From contig DATLUD010000077.1 in the NCBI GenBank assembly GCA_035533275.1, positions 1 to 64,000 of the forward strand: a stretch of 64,000 nucleotides of DNA, in the 5' to 3' direction. The translations under genes were made by a program, and so were the position numbers. This DNA is from SCRA01 sp035533275. GTDB lineage: Bacteria > Vulcanimicrobiota > Vulcanimicrobiia > Vulcanimicrobiales > SCRA01. Shown piece after piece: positions 33,876 to 42,048 of the stretch; positions within the stretch are counted from its first letter, which is position 1; each line of letters opens with the position of its first letter. The notes under the pieces were generated by a model. It searched no databases, had not been told where the DNA came from, and worked only from the letters and a program-made list of their open reading frames with translations.

Positions 33876-35054
33876 CTATTGCGTCGAGGAGTGGCGTGGG
33901 CGTGCGGTCCGCTCGGCGAAGGAACGGGCCCAGGCATCCGCCCGGCGCACCGTCTCCAGCGTCGCCTCCTCGGCTTCGTGCGCGTCGAGGGCGGCTCCCA
34001 CCAAGCGCGGTATCTCCGTGAAGCCGATCTCGCCGTCCACGAACGCCCGGACGGCCACCTCGTTGGCCGCCGATAGCACGGCGGTAGCGGTCCCGCCGGC
34101 ACGCAGGGCTCGATAGGCCAGGGCTAGACATGGAAAGCGCTCCGGGTCCGGCTCCTCGAAGGTGAGGACGGGGTGCTCCCCTCCGCCCAGCAGCGCGAGC
34201 GGCTCCAGCGGGAGGGGCGAGGTCTCGAGGCGCTCGGGGAAAGCCAGTGCATACCCGATCGGCAACCGCATGTCGGGGGCCGCGAGTTGCGCCTTGACGC
34301 TGCCGTCGGTAAAGATGGCCAACCCGTGCACCACGCTCTGGCGGTGCACCAGCACGCGGACTCGCTCGGGGGGCAGGGCAAACAGCCGGCAAGCCTCGAT
34401 CGCCTCCAGCCCTTTGTTCATCAACGTCGCTGAGTCGATCGTGTTCTTCGTCCCCATCTGCCAGGTGGGGTGGCGCAGGGCGCCTGCCACCGTCACCCCG
34501 GCCAGCTCTTCGGGGCCATATTCCCAAAATGGGCCGCCGCTAGCCGTCAAGACGATGGAGTGCAGGCGGGCGCGGTCCTCGCCCAAGAGGCACTGGAAGA
34601 TCGCGCTGTGCTCGGAGTCGACGGGAAGGATCCGCGCCCCCGAGGCGGCCGCCTCGGTCATGAGCGCCTCGCCGAGCGAGACCACGACCTCCTTGTTGGC
34701 CAGCGCCACGTCGATGCCGCCGCGCACGGCGGCGAAGACGGCCTCCATCGCCACGGCCCCGTCGGTGGCGGCGAGGACGATGTCGGCCCCCGACTCCAAG
34801 GCGCAGGCGAGCAGGCCGCGCCGGCCGCTCTCGACGCGCGCGGCGGGAGCGGCGCCCCGCACGCGAGCGGCGTCGGCCGCCTCGGCCGTGGAGATCACGG
34901 CGGGCGCGAAGGCACGCGCTTGCTCGATCAGGCGATCGGTACGGCGCCCGGCGGCGAGCGCCACCACCCGGAAGCGCCCGGGGTTGGCGGCGATGACGTC
35001 GAGGGCTTGGGTGCCGATCGATCCCGTGCTGCCGAGGATCGCCACGCGCTTCAT
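33876..35054 (-). CDS. dxr: 1-deoxy-D-xylulose 5-phosphate reductoisomerase Dxr
   Basis: Dxr makes 2-C-methyl-D-erythritol 4-phosphate with NADPH, the second step of the MEP pathway. The 392-residue enzyme has GSTGSIGTQ (residues 8-16), ALANKEVVVSLGE, PVDSEHSAIFQ with the metal-binding Asp and Glu, and TASGGPFW. PTWQMGTKNTIDSATLMNKGLE and VHRQSVVHGL follow. The C-terminal four-helix domain is complete. It starts 27 bases after the cdsA stop. Confidence 0.96.
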   Translation of the reverse strand: MKRVAILGSTGSIGTQALDVIAANPGRFRVVALAAGRRTDRLIEQARAFAPAVISTAEAADAARVRGAAPAARVESGRRGLLACALESGADIVLAATDGAVAMEAVFAAVRGGIDVALANKEVVVSLGEALMTEAAASGARILPVDSEHSAIFQCLLGEDRARLHSIVLTASGGPFWEYGPEELAGVTVAGALRHPTWQMGTKNTIDSATLMNKGLEAIEACRLFALPPERVRVLVHRQSVVHGLAIFTDGSVKAQLAAPDMRLPIGYALAFPERLETSPLPLEPLALLGGGEHPVLTFEEPDPERFPCLALAYRALRAGGTATAVLSAANEVAVRAFVDGEIGFTEIPRLVGAALDAHEAEEATLETVRRADAWARSFAERTARPRHSSTQ

Positions 35055-35081
35055 GGGAGCAACCGCTCCAAGCGGCGCCGC

Positions 35082-35954
35082 CTACCGTGCAAGGGGGATC
35101 CCGCGGAGGAGGTGGAGGGCCCAATAGTAGGCGATACCGCTGAACAGGTAGGAGTCGAAGCGGTCGAGGACCCCGCCGTGACCGCTGATCGCCGAGCCGG
35201 CGTCCTTGACGCGGGCATCGCGCTTGAGCGCCGACTCCACCAGATCGCCCAAGATCGCCGCCAACGAGGTCACGCCGGAGATGAACGCGGCCTGCCACGG
35301 CGCGAAGTGCAGCGGCGCGAGCGTGCCGCCCACGACGCCGACGAGCACCGCCGCGGCGAAGCCCCCGGCGGCCCCTTCCACGGTCTTGCGCGGCGAGACC
35401 GGCGTGAGGCGGCGGCGGCCGAAACGCACCCCCACCAACATGCACGCCGTATCGGTGACCGCCACGAGGACCACCACGTAGACCGTCAGCGCCAGGCCGT
35501 TGGGCACCATGTTGCGCAGGATGATGTAGTAGCTGATGAGCTTGCCGATGTAGAGGACGGCGATGACGGTGACGGCCGTGCGCAGCAGGTAGCCGCTCCC
35601 GGCGCGGACGAGGCCGAACACGAACGAGACCAGGATCGTGAGGCCGATGAGGTCGCGCTCGTAATGCTGGAGCTGGCCGAATGACGCCAAGGCCACGTAG
35701 CCGGTCACGGCCGCGAACGCGACGGGCCAGTGCAGGGGCGATCCCTTGCGCTCGTCGAGCTTATGGAGCTCCCAGAGCGCGCCGACCGCGATCACGTAGA
35801 CCAGCACGTCGAACGCGGGCCGATAGAAGATCGACCCGATGCCGACCATCGCCAGGCCGATACCCACCACGACGCGCCGCCGGAAGCCGGCCTGGGCGAC
35901 GTTCTTCCGCGTGAGTTCGTCGGTCGTCGCCATGCCGGATGCTCGCACGGTCAC
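35082..35954 (-). CDS. cdsA: Phosphatidate cytidylyltransferase CdsA
   Basis: CdsA makes CDP-diacylglycerol from phosphatidate and CTP. The 290-residue membrane protein has about eight hydrophobic segments and the family signature near the C-terminus, SALKRDARVKDAG followed by ISGHGGVLDRFDS. The GTG at 35954 overlaps the small upstream orf (GTGA). An ATG at 35933 is an alternative that removes seven residues. In most genomes uppS lies just before cdsA, but here a 70-residue orf takes that place. Confidence 0.92.
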   Translation of the reverse strand: MTVRASGMATTDELTRKNVAQAGFRRRVVVGIGLAMVGIGSIFYRPAFDVLVYVIAVGALWELHKLDERKGSPLHWPVAFAAVTGYVALASFGQLQHYERDLIGLTILVSFVFGLVRAGSGYLLRTAVTVIAVLYIGKLISYYIILRNMVPNGLALTVYVVVLVAVTDTACMLVGVRFGRRRLTPVSPRKTVEGAAGGFAAAVLVGVVGGTLAPLHFAPWQAAFISGVTSLAAILGDLVESALKRDARVKDAGSAISGHGGVLDRFDSYLFSGIAYYWALHLLRGIPLAR

Positions 35955-36163
35955 GCGAGACGCTCGTAGCCTTCGTAGGAGACGATCACTCTAGACCTCC
36001 CCTCGGCGTCCGCAGGGTCCACCCGCAGGACACGCAGCTCACCGATCCCCACCGCCGGGTGGGGTGGAGCGAGCACGACGAGACGGCCGATGGGGCCAAG
36101 GGCGCCGCGCGCCTCGCGCAGCGGGGTGAGCAGCAACTGCCCGTCGATCGCCGTATCGTGCAC
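35951..36163 (-). CDS. Small conserved-position hypothetical protein
   Basis: A possible 70-residue protein starting at GTG 36163, five bases after the frr stop and overlapping the cdsA start in GTGA. It contains ALGPIGRLVVLAP followed by ELRVLRVDP and VIVSYEGYERL. The alternating hydrophobic pattern suggests a small beta-rich fold. No family is recognised. The tight fit to both neighbours argues that it is a real gene. It occupies the usual uppS position but has none of the UppS motifs (no MDGNGR) and is far too short. Confidence 0.5.
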   Translation of the reverse strand: MHDTAIDGQLLLTPLREARGALGPIGRLVVLAPPHPAVGIGELRVLRVDPADAEGRSRVIVSYEGYERLA

Positions 36164-36168
36164 TCCGG

Positions 36169-36726
36169 CTACACTTCCATGATCTCTTTTTCTTTGTGGG
36201 CCACCAGCGCGTCGACGTCTTTCGCGTACTTATCGGTCAGCTTCTGGACGTGATCCTGCCCCCGCTTCTGATCGTCCTCCGTGACCTGGCCATCCTTGAG
36301 GAGGGCCTTGAGCTCGTCGACCGCCTTGTGGCGGATGTTCCGGACCGCCACCTTCCCCTCTTCGCCCTTCTTGCGGACCACCTTGACGAGGTCCCTGCGC
36401 CGTTCCTCCGTGAGGGCCGGCACGACCAAGCGGATCACCGCTCCGTCGACGTTCGGCGTGAGGCCGAGGTCGCTCTTCTCGATGGCCTTGCGGACCTCGC
36501 CCACCGTGTTCTTGTCGAAGGGCTGGATGACCAACGAGCGAACATCGGGAGTGGTGACCGTCGCCAACTGCTTGAGCGGCATCTCCTGCCCGTAGGCCTC
36601 CACGGTTAGGCGGTCGAGCAGTGCCGTCGAGGCGCGGCCGGTACGGATCGAGGCGAACTCCTGGCGCGTCGCCTCGACGGCCTTGGCCATCTTGGCCTCG
36701 GCATCCTTAAACACTTGCTGCAGCAT
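36169..36726 (-). CDS. frr: Ribosome recycling factor
   Basis: RRF releases ribosomes from mRNA after termination, with EF-G. The 185-residue protein is standard in length. It shows SIRTGRASTALLDRL, VEAYGQEMPLKQLATV, then the domain II border and the long C-terminal helix with KKGEEGKVAVRNIRHKA. Its start lies inside the end of pyrH (20-base overlap), so the two are coupled. Confidence 0.96.
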   Translation of the reverse strand: MLQQVFKDAEAKMAKAVEATRQEFASIRTGRASTALLDRLTVEAYGQEMPLKQLATVTTPDVRSLVIQPFDKNTVGEVRKAIEKSDLGLTPNVDGAVIRLVVPALTEERRRDLVKVVRKKGEEGKVAVRNIRHKAVDELKALLKDGQVTEDDQKRGQDHVQKLTDKYAKDVDALVAHKEKEIMEV

Positions 36727-37447
36727 CCTGCCGTCTCCCTACGTAGGTGCCGATCTCCTCGCCCCAGATCACGCGCCGGATGTTCCCCTCCTGCCTGAGG
36801 TCGAAGACGATGATGGGGAGCGCGTTGTCCATGCAGAGCGTGAGCGCGGTGTTGTCCATGACCGCGAGGCCCTTCTGCAGGACCTCGAGATAATCCAGCG
36901 TCCGGTAACGGGTAGCCTCGGGGTGCGTCTGCGGGTCGGCGGAATAGACCCCGTCGACCTTGGTGGCCTTGAAGATCGCTTCGGCGCCGACCTCGACCGC
37001 TCTCAGCGCCGCCGTCGTATCCGTGGTGAAGTACGGGTTCCCGGTGCCCGCCGCGAAGATCACCACGCGGCCCTTCTCCAGATGGCGCACCGCCCGGCGG
37101 CGGATGTACGGCTCGGCGATCTGGTGCATCTCTATGGCGGTCTGGACGCGCGTCGGCACCCCCACCCGCTCGAGCGAATCTTGGAGCGCCAGCGCGTTGA
37201 TGACCGTCGCCAGCATCCCCATGTAGTCGGCCGTGGCCCGCTCCATGCCGTCGTGGGCTTCGGCTTCCTTGCCGCGCCAGATGTTGCCGCCCCCGACCAC
37301 GATCGCAACGGCGACCCCGTCGTCGCGCACCTGCGCCACTTGGCGCGAGATCGAGGCGGTGATCGACGGGTCGATGTTCAGACCGCTCCCGGCGAGCGCC
37401 TCGCCGGAGAGTTTCAACAGGACGCGACGATACTTGGGACCGGACAC
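36707..37447 (-). CDS. pyrH: Uridylate kinase PyrH
   Basis: PyrH phosphorylates UMP to UDP. The 246-residue amino-acid-kinase-fold protein carries RVLLKLSGEALAG, VVGGGNIWRG, a DYMGMLATVINALALQD helix, and FAAGTGNPYFTTDTTAALRA with the nucleotide-binding site. Downstream KVDGVYSADPQ is also typical. The gene lies 40 bases after tsf and overlaps frr. Like other bacterial UMP kinases it is probably hexameric and regulated by GTP and UTP (family knowledge). Confidence 0.96.
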   Translation of the reverse strand: MSGPKYRRVLLKLSGEALAGSGLNIDPSITASISRQVAQVRDDGVAVAIVVGGGNIWRGKEAEAHDGMERATADYMGMLATVINALALQDSLERVGVPTRVQTAIEMHQIAEPYIRRRAVRHLEKGRVVIFAAGTGNPYFTTDTTAALRAVEVGAEAIFKATKVDGVYSADPQTHPEATRYRTLDYLEVLQKGLAVMDNTALTLCMDNALPIIVFDLRQEGNIRRVIWGEEIGTYVGRRQDAAASV

Positions 37448-37487
37448 GCTCTACTCCCTGGCCGACGACACCCGGCCTCCTGCTTGC

Positions 37488-38099
37488 CTACTCTCCGAGC
37501 GCGAAACGCGCGAATCGCTTGACCCTGATGTTCTCCCCGAGCACGCCGGCCACGCCGCCGATCAGCTCCGCAACGGTCTGCCCCGAGTCGCTCTTCACGA
37601 AGGCCTGGTCGACCAGGCAGACGTCGCCGTACCATTTCTCCAGCTTCCCGGTGATGATCTTCTCCTTCACCTCGGGCGGCTTTCCGGCGGGCACCTGAGC
37701 CTCGAACTCCGCCTTCTTGGCCGCGACCACGTCGGCCGGGATGGCGCTGCGGTCGACGTAGAGCGGGTTCATCGCGACGACCTGCATCGCAACGTCTCGA
37801 GCCAGCGCCACGAACTTCTCGCCGCGGGCCACGAAGTCGGTCTCGCAGTTGATCTCGACCAGCGAGCCGATCTTGCCGCCGGCGTGGACGTACGCCTCGA
37901 CCAGGCCCTGGTTGGCCGTGCGCTCCGCCTTCTTGGCCAGCTTCTCGGCACCGGAAGCCGCCAGCTTGGCCTTGGCCTTCTCGAAGTCGCCGCCGACCTC
38001 GACCAAGGCGTTGCGGCACTCGATCATCCCGGCCTCGGTGGCCTCGCGAAGGGTCTTGACCTCTTCGGCGCTGGGCTTGTAGGTGGTTGGGCTGCTCAT
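37488..38099 (-). CDS. tsf: Elongation factor Ts (short form)
   Basis: EF-Ts exchanges nucleotide on EF-Tu. At 203 residues this is the short form found in many Gram-positive-type and deep lineages (E. coli has 283). It has an N-terminal UBA-like domain with LREATEAGMIECRNAL, then INCETDFVAR with the EF-Tu-contacting TDFV, and a reduced core. It ends in an RVKRFARFALGE tail. The 135-base leader behind rpsB holds a strong hairpin and a repeat-like segment that overlaps the ribosome-binding region. Confidence 0.95.
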   Translation of the reverse strand: MSSPTTYKPSAEEVKTLREATEAGMIECRNALVEVGGDFEKAKAKLAASGAEKLAKKAERTANQGLVEAYVHAGGKIGSLVEINCETDFVARGEKFVALARDVAMQVVAMNPLYVDRSAIPADVVAAKKAEFEAQVPAGKPPEVKEKIITGKLEKWYGDVCLVDQAFVKSDSGQTVAELIGGVAGVLGENIRVKRFARFALGE

Positions 38100-38135
38100 C
38101 TTTTTCCCCGCTCGCTCGCTTCGCCGCGAGACACG
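38100..38135 (-). repeat. Short repeat-like leader of tsf
   Basis: On the minus strand the bases just before the tsf ATG read GCAATCGTGTCTCGCGG-CGAAGCGAGCGAGCGGGGAAAAAG. The start and end of this segment match both ends of the longer 148-base segment in front of the E2 gene (26662-26809), which suggests a common intergenic repeat. GCGGGGAAAAAG also serves as the only purine-rich ribosome-binding region. Confidence 0.4.
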
Positions 38136-38169
38136 ATTGCTTCAGTCTTGTCCTGCTTGCCAACTCGGA

Positions 38170-38208
38170 CCGCACGAAAGAGAGGCTGCGTCAGCCTCTC
38201 TGGTGCGG
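38170..38208 (-). promoter_or_regulatory. Strong hairpin in the rpsB-tsf spacer
   Basis: AGAGAGGCTG and CAGCCTCTCT form a perfect 10-bp stem with a 3-base loop, extended after a small asymmetric bulge by CCGCAC/GTGCGG. No T-run follows, so it is probably not a strong terminator. It may attenuate or process the rpsB-tsf transcript, as the ratio of S2 to EF-Ts requires in many bacteria. Confidence 0.55.
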
Positions 38209-38234
38209 TGGATTCGGTTGGCGATCCGGGGCGG

Positions 38235-39041
38235 CTATGCCTGCGCCGGTTCGCTGAAGGCGAAGTCCCCCACGCCCTCGGCGGTCTCGGGATACCCCTC
38301 GGCGTACTCCGCCTCGTGCTGGCCTTCTCCCGCCGCGTACGCATACGCGCTCTCGGCCTCCGTCCTCCCCTCGATGATCGCGTCGGCGATCTTGCCGCCC
38401 ATGTAGCGGACCGAGCGGATCGCGTCGTCGTTCCCCGGGACAGGGTAGTCGATCTCGTCCGGGTCGCAGTTCGTGTCGATGACGGCGACGATCGGGATGT
38501 GGAGCTTGCGCGCCTCCATCACGGCGATCCGCTCCTTCTTGGGATCGATGATGAAGACCGCGTCGGGCAGGCGGTGCATGTCCTTGATGCCGCCGAAGAA
38601 CTTCTCGAGCCGCTCCATCTCATCTTCGAGCTTGGCCACTTCCTTCTTGGGCAGGAGGTCGAAGGTGCCTTGCTCCTTCATCCCCTCGAGCTCGCGCAGG
38701 CGCGCAATGCGCTTCTGCATGGTCGAGAAGTTGGTCAGCGTGCCGCCGAGCCAGCGCTGGTTGACGAAGAAGGTCCCGGCGCGCAGCGCCTCCTCCTTGA
38801 TCACGTCCTGGGCCTGCTTCTTGGTGCCGACGAAGAGGATGACCTTACCGGCCGCGGCCATCTGGTAGACGGCGTCGTAGACCTGACGGAGCATGACCAC
38901 CGTCTTGGCGAGGTCGAGAATGTGGATGCCGTTGCGCTCTTGGAAGATGAACGCCTTCATCTTCGGATTCCACCGGCGCGTCTGATGGCCGAAGTGGACG
39001 CCGGCCTCGAGCAAGGCCTTCATGGAAACGTTGGCGGGCAT
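38235..39041 (-). CDS. rpsB: 30S ribosomal protein S2
   Basis: A 268-residue S2. It has LLEAGVHFGHQTRRWNPKM, FQERNGIHILDLAKTV, FVGTKKQAQDVI, FVNQRWLGGTLTNF and DTNCDPDEIDYPVPGNDDAIRS, all canonical. An acidic, Ala/Glu/Tyr-rich C-terminal tail of about 35 residues is lineage-specific. ATG 39041 has AAAGG upstream; the frame extends to 39143 but lies in the leader. It is the first gene of the conserved string, driven by the promoter at 39144-39173. Confidence 0.97.
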   Translation of the reverse strand: MPANVSMKALLEAGVHFGHQTRRWNPKMKAFIFQERNGIHILDLAKTVVMLRQVYDAVYQMAAAGKVILFVGTKKQAQDVIKEEALRAGTFFVNQRWLGGTLTNFSTMQKRIARLRELEGMKEQGTFDLLPKKEVAKLEDEMERLEKFFGGIKDMHRLPDAVFIIDPKKERIAVMEARKLHIPIVAVIDTNCDPDEIDYPVPGNDDAIRSVRYMGGKIADAIIEGRTEAESAYAYAAGEGQHEAEYAEGYPETAEGVGDFAFSEPAQA

Positions 39042-39143
39042 GGGTACGCCTTTCTGGACCCTGGTTCGCCCCTCGTGGGCTCCCCGTCTTGGGCCATATA
39101 CGCCCCCCATCCATAAGGGGCGAGATGGGAAATCAACCGACAA

Positions 39144-39173
39144 ATTCTACCGCAGGCCGCACGTCCTTGGCAA
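39144..39173 (-). promoter_or_regulatory. Sigma-70 promoter and leader of rpsB operon
   Basis: On the minus strand TTGCCA (39173-39168) and TAGAAT (39149-39144) are separated by 18 bases, a near-consensus housekeeping promoter. The transcript would carry a leader of about 95 bases with CGCCCC/GGGGCG pairing (near 39102-39123) and a G-rich second helix before the S2 start. It may hold an S2 autoregulatory site. Confidence 0.75.
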
Positions 39174-39211
39174 GCGGCGGGCGAACGCGGCTCCCCGCCA
39201 GCCGTGCCCCT

Positions 39212-39389
39212 CTAGGAGCCTGTCGGACGATGCTCCCGCATGGCGTTGTCGGCACCAGAGACCCGCCGGCAAGACGCGAGGAGCGTGGAATGACGAGTCA
39301 TTTGAGCGACGAGCAACGCAGCCGGCGGGTCCCTGGTGGCCAACCCTTCGGGCTGCGGCGTATGGGAGCGTAGTCCGAAAGGCTCCTAG
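39212..39389. mobile_element. MITE-like 178-bp inverted-repeat element
   Basis: The element begins CTAGGAGCCTGTCGGAC and ends GTCCGAAAGGCTCCTAG, so its ends are inverted repeats of about 28 bases with a few differences (the next part, GATGCTCCCGCAT, pairs with ATGGGAGCGTA). The pairing continues inward: GGCACCAGAGACCCGCCGGC (left) with GCCGGCGGGTCCCTGGTGGC (right). The whole thing could fold as one long hairpin around a central segment with ATGACGAGTCAT. It has no gene. The terminal CTAG is palindromic and may be a target duplication. Its right end provides the TAG stop of the aminotransferase gene at 39386-39388. Confidence 0.75.
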
Positions 39390-40546
39390 CGCGGAGCCCC
39401 GGCCGAGACCATGGCGCGAAGCGCCTCCAAGACCTGCTCCTGATCGCCGTCGGTCATCCGCGGATAAAGCGGCAGGGACAACATCCGGCGCGAGGCCTTC
39501 GTGGCGTTGGGATACTGCTCGGGACGCAGGGCGTAGCGCTCCACGTAGTACGGCTGGAGATGCATGCCGTAGTAGTGGATGCCCACGCCGACGTCGTGCC
39601 GCTGCAGATAGTCCATCGCCTCGTCGCGCGCGATGCCCAGCTGATCCTCGTCGAGCTCGATCACATAGAGATGGTAGGCGTGGCGACCCGGCATGGCGTG
39701 AGGAATCGGCCGCACGCCCGGGATCTCGCGGAGGGCCTCGTCGTACCGCTGCCACATGGCGCGGCGCCGCTCCCACCACTCCTCGAGCTTGGGGAGCTGG
39801 GCCAGGCCGATCGCCGCGAGGAGATCGAACATGTGGTACTTGTAGCCGCGCTCCAAGAGCGAGTAATGGGCAAAGCCGTTGGATCCGTAGCGCTTCCAGG
39901 CGTCTTTCGAGTTGCCGTGCATCGACATCCGCATGAGGTAGGCGCCGAGCTCCTCGTCCATCGTGGTCAGCATCCCGCCCTCGCCGGTGCTGATGTTCTT
40001 GGTGGGGTAGAAGCTGAAGACGGTGACGTCGCCGATGGTGCCCACTTTGCGATCGCGCCACGTGGTCTCGATGGCGTGCGCCGCATCCTCGACGATCTTC
40101 AAGCCATGGCGCCGCGCGATCGCGCCGATCGCATCCATGTCGCAGCTCTGCCCGTAGAGATGTACGGGCATCAGCGCCTTGGTGCGCGGCGTGATCGCCG
40201 CCTCGATCGCCGCCGGATCGATGAGATACGTCTCGGGATCGACGTCGGCGAAGACCGGCGTGGCGCCGGCGTGCTCGATCTCGTTGGCGGTGGCGCAGTA
40301 GGTGATGGGCGTCGTGATCACCTCGTCGCCGGCGCCCACGCCCAGACAGACCAGGGCCAGGTGGAGGCCCGAGGTCGCGGAGTTGACCCCGACGGCCGCG
40401 TTGCTCCCGACGTACGCGCGAAAGGCGTCCTCGAAACGCTGGGTCTTGGGTCCACGCGTCAGCCAGCCGGACTCGAGCGCCTCGGCAAGCTCACGCAGCT
40501 CCTCTTCGCCGAACCAGGGCCGGTGGAATGGCAAGAATTGCGTCAC
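39386..40546 (-). CDS. DegT/DnrJ/EryC1/StrS-family sugar aminotransferase
   Basis: A 386-residue PLP enzyme that transfers an amino group to a keto-deoxy nucleotide sugar. It shows GVNSATSGLHLAL, the AHAIETT Asp/His region, and FSFYPTKNISTGEGGM with the PLP-binding Lys. HGNSKDAWKRYGSNG and KYHMFDLLAAIGLAQL follow. The start is GTG 40546 with AGGAG upstream. The gene ends at a TAG that is part of an inserted palindromic element, so the true ancestral C-terminus may differ. It follows the HTTM membrane gene by eight bases in the wbqC-DCC-HTTM operon. Confidence 0.92.
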   Translation of the reverse strand: MTQFLPFHRPWFGEEELRELAEALESGWLTRGPKTQRFEDAFRAYVGSNAAVGVNSATSGLHLALVCLGVGAGDEVITTPITYCATANEIEHAGATPVFADVDPETYLIDPAAIEAAITPRTKALMPVHLYGQSCDMDAIGAIARRHGLKIVEDAAHAIETTWRDRKVGTIGDVTVFSFYPTKNISTGEGGMLTTMDEELGAYLMRMSMHGNSKDAWKRYGSNGFAHYSLLERGYKYHMFDLLAAIGLAQLPKLEEWWERRRAMWQRYDEALREIPGVRPIPHAMPGRHAYHLYVIELDEDQLGIARDEAMDYLQRHDVGVGIHYYGMHLQPYYVERYALRPEQYPNATKASRRMLSLPLYPRMTDGDQEQVLEALRAMVSAGAPR

Positions 40547-40554
40547 GACGTCTC

Positions 40555-42048
40555 CTACTTTGCCGCGCTCGCTCTCGCGAGCGGCTGATCGGTGGTGGGG
40601 GGCGCGTAGCTGCCGGGCACGTAGCCCGCATGCACCGGCGAGCCGGCGCCGGCCGCGCGAACGTCGACGCTCCCGTCGATGGCTCGTTCGGTGAAATCCG
40701 CTGCGGATGGGTCGACCACGAACTCGCGCACCGTGCGGTGCTCGTAGCGCTCCGTCTTGAGGATCGCGACGTACGTGAACCGGATGCGTTCCCCGGGGCG
40801 GTGCGGCACCGTGAGGGCGTAGCGCACCAACCGGCGCCGGAAGAGCTCGCGATCCGCGGGGTAGTACTTCAGGGTGGTGAAGATGCTCGCGAGGCAGATG
40901 AACTCGGCGACGTGCCCGTAGCGCAGACCCCGCGAGACGTCGTACGGCCGCATGCGAAAGTACGGGCGAAGCCCGGAGCCCTCCGCGTCTTCACGGTCGA
41001 TGCGCACGTAGAAGTTGACGACGTCGATGGTGAAGACGCGCCAGATGATCAGCCCGAACGTCCTCGTCCACCCGTCGAGCGGGCGCTGCAGCCCACCCGG
41101 GAGTCTGCGGCGGCCGTAGAAGTTGAGGTACATACCGATGTATGCCAAGGGCAGAGCGGCGAGATACGCCGCCAGCACGGCCGCCACGGCCACGGCCAGC
41201 CAAGCGCCCGGACCGTCCGAGGCGGGAACGCTCGGGACGGCCGGGATCACGCGGGAGAGAAAGCGATCCGCCACATCGCCCGGGTTGACGAAGAGAAGGC
41301 AGCACGCGGCCATCATCTCCGCGAGAAACGTGAGGCGGATATTCAGGGCGATGAAGACGAAGCTGGCGGCGATCGCCGCCGCGCCCCACAGCATCGTCGC
41401 GGGGAAGAGCATGGCCACGCCGCCGACGATCTCGATGGCGTATGCCAGATGATTGAGGAGGGCGAAGGTCCGGTCGTACGGAGGGAGCTTCGCGTAGAGC
41501 CCCGACCAGTATCCCCAATACGGGTTGACCAACCCGCGCTCCATACCCTCGTTGCGCGTGTAGCCCGCCGTCAGCTTGTAGATCCCCGCCGAGACCATGA
41601 TCAGGCCGAAGTCGACCCGGAACGTCACCACGGTGAGATGCCTGAGGATGCCGTGGACGTCGAACGCGCGCGAGAGGGCAAGGCAGAACGTCAGCGCCGC
41701 CAGCCAGTAGTTCATGTGGCCCGGCGCGCCCATCCCGCGCAGGATGCTCCTCCAGCGCGTCGCCAGGAAGAAGTACCGGCAGAGCACGACGTTCATCGCC
41801 GCCGCGGCGAGCGTCCAGACGCCGAAGAGGATGCCGCACGCCGAGGCCAGCCACAGGGCCATCCAAAGAGCCACGGCCGCCGGGTGTTGGATGACGTCGC
41901 TCACGGGCCCGGAATCCGCGTACCCCCCGTAGCGCTCGGCCGAGAAGAACCGGCGCGCGTGGGGCAAGGTCCACACGAGCTGGGCGAGCAACAGCGTGCC
42001 ATACGCCACGCGCAGGGCGGTCTCGGCCGAGGCGGAGATCTCGGTCAC
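40555..42048 (-). CDS. HTTM-domain-like polytopic membrane protein
   Basis: A 497-residue membrane protein with about eight hydrophobic segments in the first 340 residues and a soluble C-terminal domain. Segments such as MNYWLAALTFCLALSR, IMVSAGIYKLTAGYTRNEGM and VNPYWGYWSGLY resemble the HTTM domain, related to vitamin K-dependent gamma-glutamyl carboxylase. The start at GTG 42048 overlaps the DCC gene stop (GTGA); an in-frame GTG at 42072 is possible. HTTM proteins are commonly encoded beside DCC-family thiol oxidoreductases, and here such a gene is directly upstream, which supports the call. Catalytic activity is unproven. Confidence 0.68.
   Translation of the reverse strand: MTEISASAETALRVAYGTLLLAQLVWTLPHARRFFSAERYGGYADSGPVSDVIQHPAAVALWMALWLASACGILFGVWTLAAAAMNVVLCRYFFLATRWRSILRGMGAPGHMNYWLAALTFCLALSRAFDVHGILRHLTVVTFRVDFGLIMVSAGIYKLTAGYTRNEGMERGLVNPYWGYWSGLYAKLPPYDRTFALLNHLAYAIEIVGGVAMLFPATMLWGAAAIAASFVFIALNIRLTFLAEMMAACCLLFVNPGDVADRFLSRVIPAVPSVPASDGPGAWLAVAVAAVLAAYLAALPLAYIGMYLNFYGRRRLPGGLQRPLDGWTRTFGLIIWRVFTIDVVNFYVRIDREDAEGSGLRPYFRMRPYDVSRGLRYGHVAEFICLASIFTTLKYYPADRELFRRRLVRYALTVPHRPGERIRFTYVAILKTERYEHRTVREFVVDPSAADFTERAIDGSVDVRAAGAGSPVHAGYVPGSYAPPTTDQPLARASAAK

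Noticed and set aside
39212..39389. Complete insertion sequence
   Set aside because: There is no transposase frame; only the palindromic arms and a short centre exist.
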